DNA of 64,000 nt, taken from Nitrospira sp. CG24A (lineage in GTDB: Bacteria > Nitrospirota > Nitrospiria > Nitrospirales > Nitrospiraceae). Positions 37,770 to 46,615 of the stretch are shown one piece after another. The stretch spans positions 1 through 64,000 of the forward strand of contig NEWT02000034.1 in NCBI GenBank assembly GCA_002869925.2, given 5' to 3'. Below the pieces are notes generated by a model that did no database searches, was not told the origin of the DNA, and saw only the letters and a list, made by a program, of their open reading frames with translations. Numbering within the stretch: the stretch's first letter is position 1; the number at the start of each line of letters is the position of its first letter. Made by a program: the position numbers and the translations under genes.

Positions 37770-38179
37770 GATGGCCACATCAGTATATGCTGACGGTTGG
37801 GGTGTTCATCCTCTCAGGGGTGATGCTCGCTTGCGTGGGGCCGTGGCGCGACGGTTATTTTAAAAGTGGTGTGGATCGGCTCACACAAGATGAGGTGGAG
37901 GAGAAGCTCGGGCCGCCCCATACGGCGAAGAAGCCGGCTCTCGGAGGGGATACGGTCTGGACCTATCGTGTTCCGATCAGTGACAAAGAATTGGCGTCGA
38001 TGGGCTTTTCCCACATTACCAACAAGGCGCAGCAGGCCGCCACATCAATCGTAGATGGCCCCAAAGCCATGTTGTATTGTTACCGCTATACCCTGGTCTT
38101 CAACGAAGAGAAGATTCTCAAGCAGTGGAAACGTGAAGAATGTGTGCCGGGAACCCATGATACGCTCAACGCCAATTAA
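37766..38179 (+). CDS. Small lipoprotein, SmpA/OmlA-like
   Basis: A 137-residue protein. The signal ends in GVMLAC, a lipobox, so it is likely lipid-anchored. LTQDEVEEKLGPPH and TVWTYRV resemble the BamE/SmpA fold, in which the D-V-x-x-x-L-G-x-P turn is typical. True BamE identity is not proven. It is coupled to the preceding two-helix protein. Confidence 0.7.
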   Translation: MRWPHQYMLTVGVFILSGVMLACVGPWRDGYFKSGVDRLTQDEVEEKLGPPHTAKKPALGGDTVWTYRVPISDKELASMGFSHITNKAQQAATSIVDGPKAMLYCYRYTLVFNEEKILKQWKREECVPGTHDTLNAN

Positions 38180-38336
38180 CGTGAGACAGTTCCCGCATCT
38201 CACATAATCGGACGCTCCAACAAGAACTTCGTACGGAGGCTACTCTCAACACCTTGAGTGTGAGGCGCACTCGCCCAATACGGGATCTAGAAATATTTTG
38301 CAAGAGTCGCAGTTTAATGGTCTGATGCGGTAATCC

Positions 38337-39173
38337 ATGTCAGCTTGGTTACCGCACATAGACAGTTCGGCTCTACTCGACGGGCTTTCCTCGCTGCTCC
38401 TGCTGTTCTTCCTTTTCATCGTGCGGATGGTGATCGTCCGGGCGATCTCGAAAAATCCTACCCTCTCGATGGAAGCGAAACGTCGATGGGTGGTCTCTGT
38501 CCGCAATAGCATGGTGTTTGTTTTGCTGGTGGGGCTGCTCGTTATCTGGGCGCACGAACTTCAAGCCTTTGCCGTCTCCCTCGTAGCGGTCGCAGCCGCG
38601 CTTGTGCTGGCGACGAAGGAGCTCATTCTCTGTTGGAGTGGAGCCGCGCTACGGGTGGGGGGGAAGGTCTACTCGGTTGGCGATCGCATTCAGATCGCCG
38701 GTCATCGCGGTGTCGTCTTGGACCACGACATCTTTGCGACCAAGCTCCTTGAGATCGGACCGGGCCAAGCATCGCATCTCTATACCGGCCGTACGACCGT
38801 GTTTCCGAATAGCTTGCTGTTTATGAATCCCTTGGTCAAAGAGAATCCAGACCAGGAATATGGGCTCTATATTCTTTCGATCCCCCTCAAGGAGACTGAA
38901 GATTGGCGAAGTGCCGAACGGCACCTGCTTGATGCAGCAAAGGCAGAATGTGCCTCGTTTATGGGTGAAGCCAGCCGACAGATGAAGTTGTTAGAACAGA
39001 CCAATTTGCTCGAAGCTCCATCGCCTGAGCCCCGCATTACCATCCAAGTCATCGAAGGGGGGCATATCCAGTTGGTGCTACGATTTCCGGCGCCCGATCG
39101 TGGACGTTCACGAGTTGAACAAGCTATTCTACGACGGTATTTGACTGCGGTTGCGTCACTGGTTAACAAATAG
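38337..39173 (+). CDS. MscS-family small-conductance mechanosensitive channel
   Basis: A 278-residue protein with two to three N-terminal helices, then VSLVAVAAALVLATKELILCWSG, the pore helix and beta-domain entry of MscS. RVGGKVYSVGDRIQIAGHRGVVLDHDIFATKLLEIG is the conserved beta domain, and TTVFPNSLLFMNPLVKE follows. The C-terminal vestibule is shorter than in MscS. It would release solutes on osmotic downshock. The 157 bases before it hold nothing recognisable. Confidence 0.88.
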   Translation: MSAWLPHIDSSALLDGLSSLLLLFFLFIVRMVIVRAISKNPTLSMEAKRRWVVSVRNSMVFVLLVGLLVIWAHELQAFAVSLVAVAAALVLATKELILCWSGAALRVGGKVYSVGDRIQIAGHRGVVLDHDIFATKLLEIGPGQASHLYTGRTTVFPNSLLFMNPLVKENPDQEYGLYILSIPLKETEDWRSAERHLLDAAKAECASFMGEASRQMKLLEQTNLLEAPSPEPRITIQVIEGGHIQLVLRFPAPDRGRSRVEQAILRRYLTAVASLVNK

Positions 39174-39487
39174 GACGCTCCATCTGGCCCACCAGCAGTT
39201 TCTCACCCCCCACTCTTCTTGGCAGGGTTCATAGACGATAGTCTCCCACAACGCCTTGATCGGCTGTGGTAGTACTAAACGACAGCGTTGACCATTCTGT
39301 ATGCCATTGAGACTGAGCACTATACCTAGAAAAGGCTATTCCATCTGGCTGCCTGTAGGCATGGGCACCCACCACCGACCTTGCTGCCTGCATAGGGCAT
39401 CCTGAGCGCTCTTGCGTCTGGTCCTTGAACTTCAGTATGATGCGGCCCTTGTTTATCCATTTCATCAGAGGAAGGGAGGATTCGGTC
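39174..39487. other. Intergenic stretch, no gene seen
   Basis: About 310 bases between mscS and the interrupted exported gene. No coding frame with family resemblance was found; no IS end could be placed with confidence. It may be part of the decayed mobile patch that follows. Confidence 0.4.
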
Positions 39488-39590
39488 ATGAAACGGATTG
39501 GTACAGGGATTGTCACAGCGACGAGTACGGTTTTGCTGGCCAGCGTGTCCTATGTGCTCGCCAATGAGCCGAAGGAAGGCCCCCCTCATC
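39488..39590 (+). pseudogene. N-terminal fragment of an exported protein, cut by IS remnant
   Basis: AAGGGAGG lies upstream of an ATG, followed by a clean signal peptide (MKRIGTGIVTATSTVLLASV) ending in YVLA. After about 34 residues the frame enters antisense IS3 orfA sequence. The signal peptide and ribosome site show that a secreted-protein gene once started here; its body is missing. Confidence 0.6.
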
Positions 39591-39793
39591 CGCTTGAGCC
39601 GACCGTTCTCGTGCTCCAGTTCTTTCAGCCGTTTGATATCGGAGGCCTCGAGGCCCCCATACTTGGCTTTCCACTTGTAGTACGTGGCCGAACTGATGCC
39701 GTAGCTCCGCCAGATCTCGTTGACGGGGCGGCCGGCATCGGCCTCTTTGAGTATGGACACAATCTGCGTCTCGGTGAACTTCGACTGGCGCAT
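39587..39793 (-). pseudogene. IS3-family transposase OrfA, truncated
   Basis: MRQSKFTETQIVSILKEA, then YGISSATYYKWKAKYGG and LKELEHENGRLKRM, is the first 69 residues of an IS3-family OrfA (helix-turn-helix plus leucine zipper). The normal C-terminus and OrfB are absent. The frame continues into unrelated sequence that belongs to the interrupted exported gene on the other strand. This is an inactive IS remnant. Confidence 0.85.
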
Positions 39794-39815
39794 GGGAACC
39801 TCCTGGCTAAGGTGA

Positions 39816-40430
39816 CTATTGTGCCAGAACGTTCTCCTTATGGACCGTCTCAGATTGGGGGAAGCTTACGCTGGTACCTAGCTCGCTGCGCTGATTCTTT
39901 CTAAAGTCGTCCTTAGTGACCTGCCCAAGATAAATCTCCGTCACCGTCATAGGAGCCCTATCCTTAGCCGGCTCCGTGGAGTTGTCCACGTCATAGACAA
40001 ACACACACATCCATTGATTGCGTGCCCCATGAGTGTCTACGGCACCTCCGGCCTTCCGAGTCGCCTTGATTTCCACACCGTCGGACCCAGCCTTAACTTT
40101 ATTGTCAGGGTATACGCCATTCACAACGAGGTCTGGGTGACCGTTGTGGTACAGGTTGACGGTCAGACTTCTGGAATGTTTTGCCAGGCTTGCTGTGAAC
40201 ATGTCCGATAAAACTCCTGACATAATCGCGGGCCGTAACATGTCGTCAAGTCGCTGAAGCCCTCGTTCGATAAGGCGAAGATTCACGTCGTAGAAAAAGT
40301 CGTAAACATCCTGCATTGCCATTTCGAAATCCTTCAAACGGAGGCCAAAAGGCAATTCGGCATTCCGATTAAAGCATTTAGTAGTTACTTCGTTTCGTAC
40401 GAAAGACATATTTTCTGGGGGGAGTCGCAT
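39816..40430 (-). CDS. PD-(D/E)XK-type nuclease-like protein, possibly truncated
   Basis: A 204-residue protein. GVYPDNKVKAGSDGVEIKAT contains the P-D and E-x-K residues expected of a PD-(D/E)XK nuclease core, followed by GGAVDTHGARNQWMC, as in type II restriction enzymes. The C-terminal end (SETVHKENVLAQ) lies against the IS remnant and may be cut. A start at 40409 is equally possible, as neither ATG has a good ribosome site. No methyltransferase partner is present. Confidence 0.5.
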   Translation of the reverse strand: MRLPPENMSFVRNEVTTKCFNRNAELPFGLRLKDFEMAMQDVYDFFYDVNLRLIERGLQRLDDMLRPAIMSGVLSDMFTASLAKHSRSLTVNLYHNGHPDLVVNGVYPDNKVKAGSDGVEIKATRKAGGAVDTHGARNQWMCVFVYDVDNSTEPAKDRAPMTVTEIYLGQVTKDDFRKNQRSELGTSVSFPQSETVHKENVLAQ

Positions 40431-40626
40431 CTGTAGTTCGTCGATACTAAAGATGGCAGCACATCATAAGGGCTTCGGTTTCGTGTCGCAACTACTAGTC
40501 CTAATCGGGAGTGAAAAACCGGGGTGTTAGGGCCTCTACCAACTAATGGTATGAGTGAAGCGCAATCTATAAGGAACAGAACCTGTTCCACTCATTGACT
40601 TCTATTTTCCTGCCGGATTAACTTAT

Positions 40627-40836
40627 TTAAGAGGGGTTTTTGGGTTTGTTTGGCGGGGTAGGCGCCATGCGGTTTGACGGCATGCGGAGATGGGAGGGCA
40701 ACGCTTGGTCGATAGAATCCCATTCAGACTCCAGAGCCGAGAAGGCCTTGGCTTTTTTGCGTCGGTGAATCTGGGTCTCGATGCGGGGACTTTCTTGGCC
40801 TTGAGCCTTGGAGGTTGGAGGCTGATCGGAACGCAT
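40627..40836 (-). CDS. Small hypothetical basic protein
   Basis: A 69-residue polar protein (MRSDQPPTSKAQGQE), rich in Lys and Pro, with one short acidic helix (FSALESEWDSIDQAL). GGAGAGGAG lies 8 bases before the ATG at 40836, which is the main support. I recognise no family. It ends just before a 200-base stretch without visible genes. Confidence 0.45.
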   Translation of the reverse strand: MRSDQPPTSKAQGQESPRIETQIHRRKKAKAFSALESEWDSIDQALPSHLRMPSNRMAPTPPNKPKNPS

Positions 40837-40923
40837 GTGGTTGCTCCTCTCCGAGAAAGTATTGTTCTTGTCACCATAGCATCGGGTGAATTGGGTGGTC
40901 AATGACGACAAGGGCTCAAATTC

Positions 40924-40951
40924 TTGACAATACAGGGCTATTTGCTATGGT
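40924..40951 (+). promoter_or_regulatory. Possible promoter of the OmpA-type gene
   Basis: TTGACA at 40924-40929 and TATGGT at 40946-40951, with 16 bases between. The gene starts 40 bases downstream. Confidence 0.4.
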
Positions 40952-40990
40952 TGACACAGCAACGCTTGTCTCACATGAAGGACAAATACC

Positions 40991-42529
40991 ATGGCTCACC
41001 ATTCAATGAATTCAGCCGTCTCTATCATGGTCTGGACTTTGGCTACACCGTTCCTTTCGGTAGCCTGGGCAACAGACGACATCAATGCCATCCGATTCGG
41101 AGAAGCGGCTCTGGCCTATTCGTCCGGCTCCATCCAGCACACCACGCCGCAAGATGGGTTTGTGAATGTGGTTACCGGCGACAATCAGACCACCGGAGAT
41201 CATATGATATTGGGAAGCAGGGATGTCCTGTATCTCCGCCTCAAGAACCCCGGTAATGTTGCGCTTGGGGATCTTTTCACGATCTATAAACGTCCGCACA
41301 AAGTATTTCATCCCGTGACCGGTCAATACATGGGGCATTTGGTCAATCGGCTTGCGGTGGTTCAGGTGAATGAAGTTCACAAGGACCTGACCACTGTTCA
41401 AATCGTGCGGGCCTATGCCGCTGTCTCGCCGGGCGACCCGGTCATGAAGTTTGCTCTTCCGGCTGACGAGGGGGAAGCGGTTGGCCTCCCTTCCGGAGGT
41501 GATGCGGAGGGGCGGGTTGTGGAGTTCCAATCCAATCTGGGCGTCATGAACATGGCGGCGCAAAGGAATATCGTTTATCTGGACCGGGGACGAGAAGACG
41601 GGGTCAGGCCTGGGGATCGAATGGACATCGTTCGGTCCGGCGGGAGTCTTCCTCAACGGGTCGTGGGCGAATTGAAGATTTTGTCGATTGAAGACCGAAC
41701 GGCCACGGCGCTGATCACCAAATCGATCTCCCGCATTCTCAAGGGTGATCGCTTCAGGACGAAGGGTCATGTCCACGAGGCCATGCCGATCTCTCAATCA
41801 CCCTTGGAATCACTGGGCGGATCCCCTGCTCAGAATGTCTCCCCTGCGGCTGTTACTTCTCAGAGCAAGTTGCAGGTCAAGAATGTCGCCGGTGACACCC
41901 GGGTCAGTCTCAGTGAATTGATGAAGCAGCTTCGATTTGAATCGGGCGAAGCCACCATCACGTCCGAGGGCTATCAGGTACTCGACGAACTGATCGCGCA
42001 TCTCAAGACTGATGCCGGCGATCGGTTGATTCGAGTCGAGGGTCATGCGGATAACATGGAAATCGGCCCTTCGCTGAAATCACGCTATCAAACGAACTGG
42101 GATCTCTCGAAAGCTCGGGCTGGAGTGGTCCTTCATTATTTGCTCGAGAAGGGCGGGATCGATTCGGAGAAACTTTCGTCTGTGGGCTACGGCGATACAA
42201 AACCGATAGCAGGCAACGCCACTGAAGCAGATCGGCAGAAGAACCGTCGCGTGGATATCGTACTGTATTCATCGGAATCGATTGGTGAACGGCCTGAGCA
42301 GGCTGCGAAGCCAACGGAGACAGGCGATGTCAGCTATAGCGTGTCTCGTCTCAGTTCAGCGGAAGGCGGAGCTCCGAGCGCTGCCGTGGACCAGGCGACT
42401 CCAACTGGTTCGTCCAAGGAACAGCCCTCCTCTATCCCTGCAAGCCCTGCTTCGGTAACGAATCCGGCATCAGTCGGTGAGGGCAATTCAGGCCAGGTTC
42501 CCGCTCCTCCGGCTGTCCCCCCACGGTAA
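40991..42529 (+). CDS. OmpA-family outer-membrane/periplasmic protein
   Basis: A 512-residue protein with an N-terminal signal (SIMVWTLATPFLSVAWA). The middle contains two similar beta-rich modules (LYLRLKNPGNVALGDLFTIY and VYLDRGREDGVRPGDRMDI), resembling LysM-neighbour FlgT-type domains. Residues about 310-430 are the OmpA peptidoglycan-binding domain: IRVEGHADNMEIGP, NWDLSKARAGVVLHYL and SSVGYGDTKPIA, then NRRVDIVL. A Pro/Ser/Ala-rich tail ends the protein. GAAGGAC precedes the ATG. It likely anchors the envelope to the cell wall. A hairpin follows the stop. Confidence 0.88.
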   Translation: MAHHSMNSAVSIMVWTLATPFLSVAWATDDINAIRFGEAALAYSSGSIQHTTPQDGFVNVVTGDNQTTGDHMILGSRDVLYLRLKNPGNVALGDLFTIYKRPHKVFHPVTGQYMGHLVNRLAVVQVNEVHKDLTTVQIVRAYAAVSPGDPVMKFALPADEGEAVGLPSGGDAEGRVVEFQSNLGVMNMAAQRNIVYLDRGREDGVRPGDRMDIVRSGGSLPQRVVGELKILSIEDRTATALITKSISRILKGDRFRTKGHVHEAMPISQSPLESLGGSPAQNVSPAAVTSQSKLQVKNVAGDTRVSLSELMKQLRFESGEATITSEGYQVLDELIAHLKTDAGDRLIRVEGHADNMEIGPSLKSRYQTNWDLSKARAGVVLHYLLEKGGIDSEKLSSVGYGDTKPIAGNATEADRQKNRRVDIVLYSSESIGERPEQAAKPTETGDVSYSVSRLSSAEGGAPSAAVDQATPTGSSKEQPSSIPASPASVTNPASVGEGNSGQVPAPPAVPPR

Positions 42530-42548
42530 ATTCATCGAATGTTGTGCG

Positions 42549-42576
42549 GAGGGTTGACGTTGAATCGTCAACCCTC
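42549..42576 (+). terminator. Hairpin after the OmpA-type gene
   Basis: GAGGGTTGACG and its exact inverse CGTCAACCCTC form an 11-bp stem with a 6-base loop (TTGAAT), followed by TTCG. The T-tract is weak, but the position just 20 bases after the stop is right for a terminator. Confidence 0.5.
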
Positions 42577-42651
42577 TTCGATTCTCCTCAAGAACCTTTC
42601 CATCATTTCTCTCTCGTTGTCCCCCCTTTTCCTGTGCTGCTACAATACCGC

Positions 42652-44976
42652 ATGATATCGACGCAGGCAGACCCTTCCCCTACAGAGCCAGAGACCCTCT
42701 TCGCCGATGTCATTGTGCCACGACATCTGGCAGGTTCCTTCACCTACACCGTACCCTCGTCGCTCCGACACACACTCCGTATCGGACATCGAGTGCTTGT
42801 GCCATTCGGACGGTCGATTCTTGAAGGAGCCGTGGTCGCCCTCGTTCACGTTATTCCTCAAGGTCTTAACCGGGCACGCCTCAAGGAGATTCGCTCGTTG
42901 ATTTCTGAGGGGGCCGCGACAGACGTGTCCTCAAGCCTCTTTCAACTCTCACGGCAGGTGGCTGAAGCGTACGTCGCGCCATGGGGGCAATGTCTCCGGC
43001 TGGTGTTGCCTCCAATACCCAAACCGCAGGCACCGGTTGTTCATGTCGAGCTGACAGAACAGGGACGGGCCGCACTTGAGTCTCGCGCACCCTGTTTGGT
43101 GAAAGAGCGGGCGTTGCTCACTCGTCTTCGAAATAAACCGTTGAAGCTCCGCCAATCATCTCGCCGCCCTGCTTCTGCCGACCTATTGCGCGATCTGAAA
43201 GCTCGTGGGTGGGTCGTGGAAGTTCGGGACATACCACCTACCTCGGCCGCGCCGCCCCCTCTCACAACTCGACGGGAGAAACAGGGCAATTTGGACCGTA
43301 CCGAACCATTCATCCCTGCCTCGGCAATGTCTTGGGCGGAGCCACTGTTCGATGCGATGAAAGACCAAAGAGCGATGCAGGTGCTGGTACAGGCTTCCTG
43401 GGCCGATCGACTGAGGCTGTTGCAACAGGCCATTCGTTTTGTACTCGAGCGAGGACAGACGATCCTCCTCATCGTAGGCGAAGCGGAGCGAGCTGAATGG
43501 GTTGCCGGCTTACTCCGTGATGACGAGGCGGGCATTTCCCCGATCTGCTTCCATAGCGGCCTTTCAGACCAGCTCAAAACCAAGATGTGGGATCAGATTC
43601 ATCAACAGGTCGTTCGCGTGATTGTGGGGACGCGATCGGCTATCTTTCTCCCATTGACGGCGCTTGGGGCGATTTGGGTCGAGGGAGAAGATGATGCATC
43701 GCTCAAAGAACCACAAGAGCCTCGCTACCATGCACGGGACGTGGCGTGGTTGAGGGCACAGAATGAACAGGTTGTGCTGGTCCTGAGTTCTGCCCACCCC
43801 TCGCTTGAGAGCAGAGCGGCAGTGGAACAACGAGGGATCGCGATACAGAAGCTCATGCCTCCTGGGGCTCGACCGAATGTCCAGGTCGTTGATTTACGCG
43901 AGCACGGTCGGGGCACGGTACTGAGCCGACCGCTTATTCTGGCCATGGAGGAAGCGATCAGTCGCCGGGCCGGCGTCCTGCTGTTTCTCAATCGGAAGGG
44001 TTATGCCGGAGCCCTTGTCTGTCGTGATTGCGGCCAGGTGCCCCGCTGTCCCGCCTGTCGTGTCGCGCTGATGTACTCTCGGCAAACGAGCCGCCTGCTT
44101 TGTTCCTACTGCGGGGATATGACCCCCCTTCCTGAAACTTGCGCCTCCTGTTCTGGTCCTCGTATGCAGTTGATCGGGGAGGGTACAGAGCGAGTGGAAG
44201 AGGATGCGAAGCGATGGTTTCCTCACGCGACGGTCATTCGGCTCGATGGCGACACCATGCGGCGTCCGGAGCAGGCCGAAATTCTCTGGAGGAAAGTCGA
44301 GCAAGGGGGGTGGGATATCATCGTCGGGACGCAGTTGCTGCTACGCCGAGGGTCCCTTCCTGCGATGGGCCTCGTTGGGATTGTGCAGGCAGACGCGGGA
44401 CTCACTGTGCCAAATTTCCAATCCGCCGAACGTACCTATCATACGCTGCTCGATGCGATCAGTCTTGCCGATTCTGCAGAGGCTGGCGGCCAGGTGATCG
44501 TGCAGACCAATCTGTCGTCCCATCATGCGATTCAGGCTGTGGTCAAGAACGACGAATCCGTCTTTCTCACGGAGGAACTGTCCCATCGGCGTGCATTGGG
44601 GTATCCGCCCTCGGTGCAGTTGATTGCCCTCCTCGTGTCCGGGACCGATGAGAAAATGGTTCACGATGCGGCAGCGGCCTGGGCATCTCGGCTTCTTGCA
44701 CACTCGTCACCGGCTGTGGTCGGGCAGATAGCGAGGACAAAGCCGCTCTCGTCAATTCAATCGCCCGATCGACTGGACGGCCTCACGGTCCTGGGGCCGA
44801 TTCCTTCTCCGGTTCCGAGACTCCGAGGGCGGTATCGTTGGCAGATTCTCGTGAAATCGTCCGAACGGGGTACAGGGCTCGAAGCGGTGCGGGCCACAGT
44901 CAAGGATATGGAACGAACATATCAGAGACGGGCCATCAAGTTCGATGTCGACGTCGATCCGATCGAGATGTGGTAG
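42652..44976 (+). CDS. priA: PriA-like primosomal protein with degenerate ATPase motifs
   Basis: A 775-residue protein. The N-terminal DNA-binding domain begins FADVIVPRHLAGSFTYTVP. The zinc-binding set CRDCGQVPRCPACR, CSYCGD and CASC (from about residue 457) is complete. The helicase core is recognisable, including ARDVAWLRAQ, LFLNRKGYA and a motif V/VI region. Walker A, expected near residue 242, instead reads MQVLVQASWADRLRLL. The D-E-E-H box is VEGEDDASL. ATP hydrolysis is thus unlikely, leaving a structural role in replication restart, as known for a few other lineages. The MISTQADP start is chosen; upstream codons lack family similarity. Confidence 0.9.
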   Translation: MISTQADPSPTEPETLFADVIVPRHLAGSFTYTVPSSLRHTLRIGHRVLVPFGRSILEGAVVALVHVIPQGLNRARLKEIRSLISEGAATDVSSSLFQLSRQVAEAYVAPWGQCLRLVLPPIPKPQAPVVHVELTEQGRAALESRAPCLVKERALLTRLRNKPLKLRQSSRRPASADLLRDLKARGWVVEVRDIPPTSAAPPPLTTRREKQGNLDRTEPFIPASAMSWAEPLFDAMKDQRAMQVLVQASWADRLRLLQQAIRFVLERGQTILLIVGEAERAEWVAGLLRDDEAGISPICFHSGLSDQLKTKMWDQIHQQVVRVIVGTRSAIFLPLTALGAIWVEGEDDASLKEPQEPRYHARDVAWLRAQNEQVVLVLSSAHPSLESRAAVEQRGIAIQKLMPPGARPNVQVVDLREHGRGTVLSRPLILAMEEAISRRAGVLLFLNRKGYAGALVCRDCGQVPRCPACRVALMYSRQTSRLLCSYCGDMTPLPETCASCSGPRMQLIGEGTERVEEDAKRWFPHATVIRLDGDTMRRPEQAEILWRKVEQGGWDIIVGTQLLLRRGSLPAMGLVGIVQADAGLTVPNFQSAERTYHTLLDAISLADSAEAGGQVIVQTNLSSHHAIQAVVKNDESVFLTEELSHRRALGYPPSVQLIALLVSGTDEKMVHDAAAAWASRLLAHSSPAVVGQIARTKPLSSIQSPDRLDGLTVLGPIPSPVPRLRGRYRWQILVKSSERGTGLEAVRATVKDMERTYQRRAIKFDVDVDPIEMW

Positions 44977-44979
44977 GTG

Positions 44980-45423
44980 TTACTTGTTTCTGCGGGAGCG
45001 CCTTGACTGCGGCGCAGGTGAAGGGTTCTGGATTGCATCGACCGATTCAGCGGGGATGGGCTGGCGGGCTCGTTTGAAGAACCCATAGGAAAATGTGATC
45101 CAAAAAACAGCTGAAACGAGCCCCGTCAGAACGGCTGAGAGCATCGTCCCCAACTGTTCGTCGGTCGGCTCCGTCGTGATGGAACGGACCTGAACCATTG
45201 TGACGATGGGCCAGGCAAGACTCTCCAGGCCGAGCAATAGGGTTGCCCAAGCCCAAACAAGTCCAATCGTCCGACCCTGCCACACCAGAAATCCTGCGAC
45301 GACTCCTGTAATGAGAAAGACTCCCCAGGCTGGAAGCGAGTCCCACGCAAGCCACGCTCCTGCCGCGACAACGAGGCTGCCAAGCAGGGCATTCAGTTGA
45401 GGGCTCCACCATGTGGTACCCAT
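44980..45423 (-). CDS. Four-helix membrane protein of unknown function
   Basis: A 147-residue protein with about four hydrophobic segments (LGSLVVAAGAWLAW, GVFLITGVVAGFLVW, LVWAWATLLLGLESLAW, LTGLVSAVFWITFSYG) and a polar basic tail (QSRRSRRNK). No known family. It converges with priA, its stop three bases from priA's. Confidence 0.65.
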   Translation of the reverse strand: MGTTWWSPQLNALLGSLVVAAGAWLAWDSLPAWGVFLITGVVAGFLVWQGRTIGLVWAWATLLLGLESLAWPIVTMVQVRSITTEPTDEQLGTMLSAVLTGLVSAVFWITFSYGFFKRARQPIPAESVDAIQNPSPAPQSRRSRRNK

Positions 45424-45669
45424 ACTAGGAATCTCTCTCCAGGGACGAGGGGCGGGTTAGTGTGCGTTCAGCCGGCGTGGTTGTCAATGGAGGTGTCTGT
45501 TGGCTCACCATGCAAGACGCTCTATTTTCAGGCGAAGAATGTTGCTCTTCCGCCATTGATGAAGGAACCTATCGCGGCTGCGCGAGTGTGTGCTTCTTGC
45601 AGCGCTCTCCTGCTCTACCGTCCTATGGCATTCGGTCCGTCGTTGCATCGTAAGTCGTTCGTTTCCGGG

Positions 45670-46413
45670 TCACCCTGCATGGCGGTCATCTTGGCTGCTG
45701 CCTCGTCCGATCGCTTGAAAGAGCCGCGCACGTTCCTCTCCGGTGAGAGGCTTCCACTGTCCCGGGGCCAGTCCATCAAGCGTAATATGCATAATACGAA
45801 CGCGAAGCAGCGTGAGCACTCGACACCCCAATACTTGGCACATGCGCCTGATCTGTCGATTGCGCCCCTCGGTGAGAATAATACGAAACCGTGCGGGGCC
45901 GAGTCGTTCAATCCGGCAGGGTTTGGTCGACTGGTCGAGAATGACAATTCCCTGGGCCATGCGATTGATGAACATCTGATCGAAAGGATGATCGACTGAC
46001 ACCTCATACTCCCGTTCGTGTCCATGCTCCGTTCGTAAGATCTCGTTGACAATGTCCCCGTCGTTTGTGAGCAGGATAAGGCCTGACGAGTCCTTGTCGA
46101 GTCGACCGATCGGAAAAATCCGTTCCGGATGGCCGATCTCGGCAATGATGTTGCGAGGCACGTGCGACTCACTGGTCGTTGTCACACCCACAGGCTTGTA
46201 GTATTTGATGTAAAGCGGGACCGTTACCCAGGGAATCACCTGTCCATCTCGTGCAATACTGTCACCAGGGCCGACCTGATCTCCCAGGCAGGCGATTCGC
46301 TGATTGATGGTCACGCGACCGGACTCGATCAGGCGATCGGCTTCGCGCCGGGAGCAGATGCCGTGCTGGGTGAAAAATTTATTGATGCGAAGCTGGTCGG
46401 TCACAGGCAGCAA
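45670..46413 (-). CDS. RsuA/RluF-family pseudouridine synthase
   Basis: A 247-residue enzyme. An S4 RNA-binding domain (LRINKFFTQHGICSRREADRLI) is followed by the catalytic domain with GRLDKDSSGLILLTNDG, in which the aspartate is the nucleophile, and EGRNRQIRRMCQVLG. It most resembles RluF, which modifies 23S rRNA around position 2604; the exact site is not certain. The C-terminus lacks extra domains. It lies 80 bases from the family A repeat. Confidence 0.9.
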   Translation of the reverse strand: MLPVTDQLRINKFFTQHGICSRREADRLIESGRVTINQRIACLGDQVGPGDSIARDGQVIPWVTVPLYIKYYKPVGVTTTSESHVPRNIIAEIGHPERIFPIGRLDKDSSGLILLTNDGDIVNEILRTEHGHEREYEVSVDHPFDQMFINRMAQGIVILDQSTKPCRIERLGPARFRIILTEGRNRQIRRMCQVLGCRVLTLLRVRIMHITLDGLAPGQWKPLTGEERARLFQAIGRGSSQDDRHAG

Positions 46414-46493
46414 GCTATTTTAGCAGGTTGCGGAAAAGCTCAGTTTATACGCAAGACTCCGTTGGAATCTTACACGCGGTATCAATATAGTCT

Positions 46494-46615
46494 CAGGATG
46501 CTCAAAAAGGCCGTCCGGCAAGGCTGCAGCGAGCGAAGAGGCGAGGCGTACGCTTCGGTACGTTGAGCCTCTGAACGATGCGAGAGCGCCGCTGGCGGGC
46601 TTTTTCAGCATCCTG
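46494..46615. repeat. Interspersed palindromic repeat, family A, copy 3
   Basis: A 122-bp element with ends CAGGATGCTCAAAAAG and CTTTTTCAGCATCCTG, inverted with one mismatch. Its interior is the reverse complement match of the copy at 2788-2911. Its right edge touches the stop codon of the agmatinase gene (TTA at 46616-46618), so it forms the 3' end of that transcript. Confidence 0.85.
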
